A DNA stretch of 7,499 bases from Caldifarciminota bacterium. GTDB taxonomy: Bacteria; Hydrothermota; Hydrothermia; S141-80. The stretch covers positions 1-7,499 of the forward strand of contig WFYF01000055.1 in the NCBI GenBank assembly GCA_015490255.1. The letters run 5' to 3'. The notes under the pieces were generated by a model. The model was not told the DNA's origin and did no database searches. It was given only the letters and a program-made list of their open reading frames with translations. The translations under genes were made by a program, and so were the position numbers. The stretch's first letter is position 1, and each line of letters begins with the position of its first letter. Of the stretch, positions 6,579-7,499 are shown piece after piece.

Positions 6579-7027
6579 AGGTGATCCTGGGGGCGGACCA
6601 CCGGGGCTATCCCCTGAAAGAAGCCCTGCGGGTCCGCCTTCAGCAGGCCGGGGCGGACGTGGTGGATGTGGGGACGTACGAGCCGGACCACCCCTCGGAC
6701 TATCCCGACTTCGCCCGGAAGGTGGCCCATGCGGTGGCGGAGGGGAAAGCAGACTTCGGGGTGGTGATCTGTCACACCGGCCAGGGGTCCTGCATGGCTG
6801 CCAACAAGGTTCCGGGTGTGCGGGCGGCGCTGGTGTGGGATCCCGAAATTGCCCGGCTTGCCCGGGCCCACAACGACGCCAGCGTGATCTGCTTTCCAGG
6901 AAGCTTTATCCCCGTGGAAACGGCCTGGACGTGCCTCGCGGTTTTCCTCACCACGCCCTTTGAAGGAGGCCGCCACGAGCGGCGGGTCCGGAAAATAGAG
7001 GCTGAACCTGCACCGGAAAGAGCCTGA
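6542..7027 (+). CDS. rpiB: RpiB/LacA/LacB family sugar-phosphate isomerase, divergent active site
   Basis: Family role: aldose-ketose isomerisation of ribose 5-phosphate and ribulose 5-phosphate, or related sugar phosphates. 161 residues. Seen: [11 protein letters not shown] (17-27, D19-H20), [10 protein letters not shown] (53-62), C77 in VICHTGQG (the catalytic Cys position of E. coli-type RpiB), [12 protein letters not shown] (86-97), ARAHNDAS (107-114) and the C-terminal [12 protein letters not shown] (141-152). Two oddities: the usual C-G-T-G reads C-H-T-G-Q-G, and the Arg of the usual G-[AS]-R motif after the HNDA segment is replaced (PGSF at 119-122). The substrate could therefore differ from ribose 5-phosphate. 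The ATG start overlaps ilvE by 37 bp behind GGAGG (6533-6537, 4-nt spacing). A GTG at 6581 would trim 13 residues to the usual family N-terminus and cannot be excluded. Family membership is firm; the specific substrate is not. Confidence 0.85.
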   Translation: MGGLADARLRGLKVILGADHRGYPLKEALRVRLQQAGADVVDVGTYEPDHPSDYPDFARKVAHAVAEGKADFGVVICHTGQGSCMAANKVPGVRAALVWDPEIARLARAHNDASVICFPGSFIPVETAWTCLAVFLTTPFEGGRHERRVRKIEAEPAPERA

Positions 7028-7029
7028 GC

Positions 7030-7035
7030 AGGAGG
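7030..7035 (+). promoter_or_regulatory. Ribosome binding site for yjbQ
   Basis: AGGAGG lies in the 17-nt gap after rpiB, 9 nt before the ATG at 7045. It supports both this start and co-transcription with rpiB. Confidence 0.75.
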
Positions 7036-7044
7036 CGGGCAGGG

Positions 7045-7440
7045 ATGGAGGTGATCCACCTGCAAACCCGGAAGCGTGTGGAGTTTCTGGACATCACCGA
7101 CAGGGTCCAGGAGGTGGTTTCCCGGTCGGGGGTGCGTTCGGGAATCGTGGTGGTCTATTCGCCCCACACCACCGCCGGGCTCACGGTGAACGAGCATGCG
7201 GATCCCGCGGTGCGGGAAGACATCGCCGACACGCTGGGAGACCTGGTCCCCCGGAACCGGACCTATCGCCACCTGGAAGGCAATGCGGACAGCCACGTGA
7301 AGACCAGCCTGATGGGGCCGTCCCTCACCCTGATCGTGGAGGACGGCAAAATCCAGCTCGGCACCTGGCAGGGAATCTTTTTCTGCGAGTTTGACGGACC
7401 GCGCTCCCGGAAGGTGTGGGTCCGGGTGGTGGGAGAATGA
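7045..7440 (+). CDS. yjbQ: YjbQ / UPF0047 family protein (secondary thiamine-phosphate synthase)
   Basis: Small cytoplasmic protein of 131 residues, the usual family length (about 130-140). The family signature is complete: SPHTTAGLTVNE (39-50, H41), DPAVREDI (53-60), YRHLEGNADSHVKTSLMG (74-91, H76 and H84), LGTWQGIFFCEFDGPR (105-120). The three conserved histidines plus the acidic residues form the presumed metal/phosphate site. E. coli YjbQ has weak thiamine-phosphate synthase activity able to rescue thiE mutants, but its main role is not established, so the product name should be read with caution. No thiamine gene is nearby. It closes the gatA-ilvE-rpiB-yjbQ series; its stop overlaps a further open frame (ATGA) and is followed at once by a good promoter. 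Confidence 0.9.
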   Translation: MEVIHLQTRKRVEFLDITDRVQEVVSRSGVRSGIVVVYSPHTTAGLTVNEHADPAVREDIADTLGDLVPRNRTYRHLEGNADSHVKTSLMGPSLTLIVEDGKIQLGTWQGIFFCEFDGPRSRKVWVRVVGE

Positions 7441-7499
7441 GCACCGGGGCGCATGTTGAAAATCTGTTCCGGTTCCCCTATACTTATGGGGCTTTCTCG
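7437..7499 (+). CDS. Possible start of a further gene, cut by window end
   Basis: An ATG at 7437 overlaps the yjbQ stop as ATGA, and the frame stays open for all 21 codons to the edge (begins MSTGAHVENLFRFPYTYG). An ATGA overlap is a common operon junction, but there is no Shine-Dalgarno at normal distance (GGAG at 7432-7435 is one base from the ATG) and the peptide start is not one I recognise. The overlapping promoter gives a competing explanation of the same bases. Confidence 0.3.
   Translation, partial: MSTGAHVENLFRFPYTYGAFS
7456..7484 (+). promoter_or_regulatory. Sigma70-type promoter pointing out of the window
   Basis: TTGAAA (7456-7461) and TATACT (7479-7484) are separated by exactly 17 bp; each matches consensus at five of six positions or nearly so. 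The stretch is noticeably AT-richer than the surrounding coding DNA. Expected transcription start is about 7490-7492, so the ATG at 7486 is upstream of +1 and is probably not its start codon. The gene or RNA it drives lies beyond the window. Confidence 0.6.

Noticed and set aside
7486..7499. ATG at 7486 as the start of the next gene
   Set aside because: It lies one base after the -10 box, hence upstream of the expected transcription start, and has no ribosome binding site.
1..7499. Mobile element, CRISPR array, tRNA/rRNA or defence system
   Set aside because: I read both strands for repeats with regular spacing, terminal inverted repeats, cloverleaf signatures and the usual enzyme motifs and found none; the window is nearly all housekeeping coding sequence.

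Overview
This window looks like ordinary housekeeping chromosome from a moderately GC-rich bacterium (around 60% GC by eye). Almost every base is coding and gaps are very short. I see no transposase, integrase, phage gene, CRISPR array, toxin-antitoxin pair or RNA gene, and nothing that amounts to a new defence or mobile system. A heme O synthase (for heme-copper oxidase respiration), a YhaM-type exoribonuclease, an NAD(P)-dependent glutamate dehydrogenase and a GatA subunit encoded away from gatB/gatC would fit a Chloroflexota (Anaerolineae-like) or deep-branching Firmicutes-like genome. That placement is inference from gene content and protein style, not a database result.

Layout. Positions 2-661 (+) are the 3' part of ctaB (heme O synthase), cut by the window start. 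It converges, with only 6 bp between stop codons, on a three-gene minus-strand operon read from 4068 down to 668: yhaM (3'-5' exoribonuclease), gdhA (glutamate dehydrogenase) and rodA (SEDS peptidoglycan polymerase). A 127-bp divergent intergenic region (4069-4195) is the only sizeable non-coding stretch. It holds a perfect TATAAT box six bases before the gatA start codon, a small ATGAA/TTCAT dyad over the matching -35 position, and a 7-bp GNRA-type hairpin in front of yhaM.

From 4196 a plus-strand operon runs gatA - ilvE - rpiB - yjbQ. ilvE starts inside gatA (11-bp overlap) and rpiB starts inside ilvE (37-bp overlap). At the right edge a well-formed sigma70-type promoter (TTGAAA, 17 bp, TATACT) sits just after yjbQ and points out of the window. 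In the same bases an open frame begins with an ATGA overlap on the yjbQ stop.

How the genes relate. Glutamate dehydrogenase (glutamate/2-oxoglutarate), branched-chain aminotransferase (glutamate as amino donor) and GatA (glutamine amidase for transamidation) all touch the glutamate/glutamine pool, and they flank one shared regulatory region. RodA, RpiB, YjbQ and YhaM have no obvious common pathway and probably ride along in dense operons. The points most worth a second look are the probable leaderless gatA transcript, the unusual active-site residues of the RpiB homologue, and the promoter/ORF conflict at the right edge.
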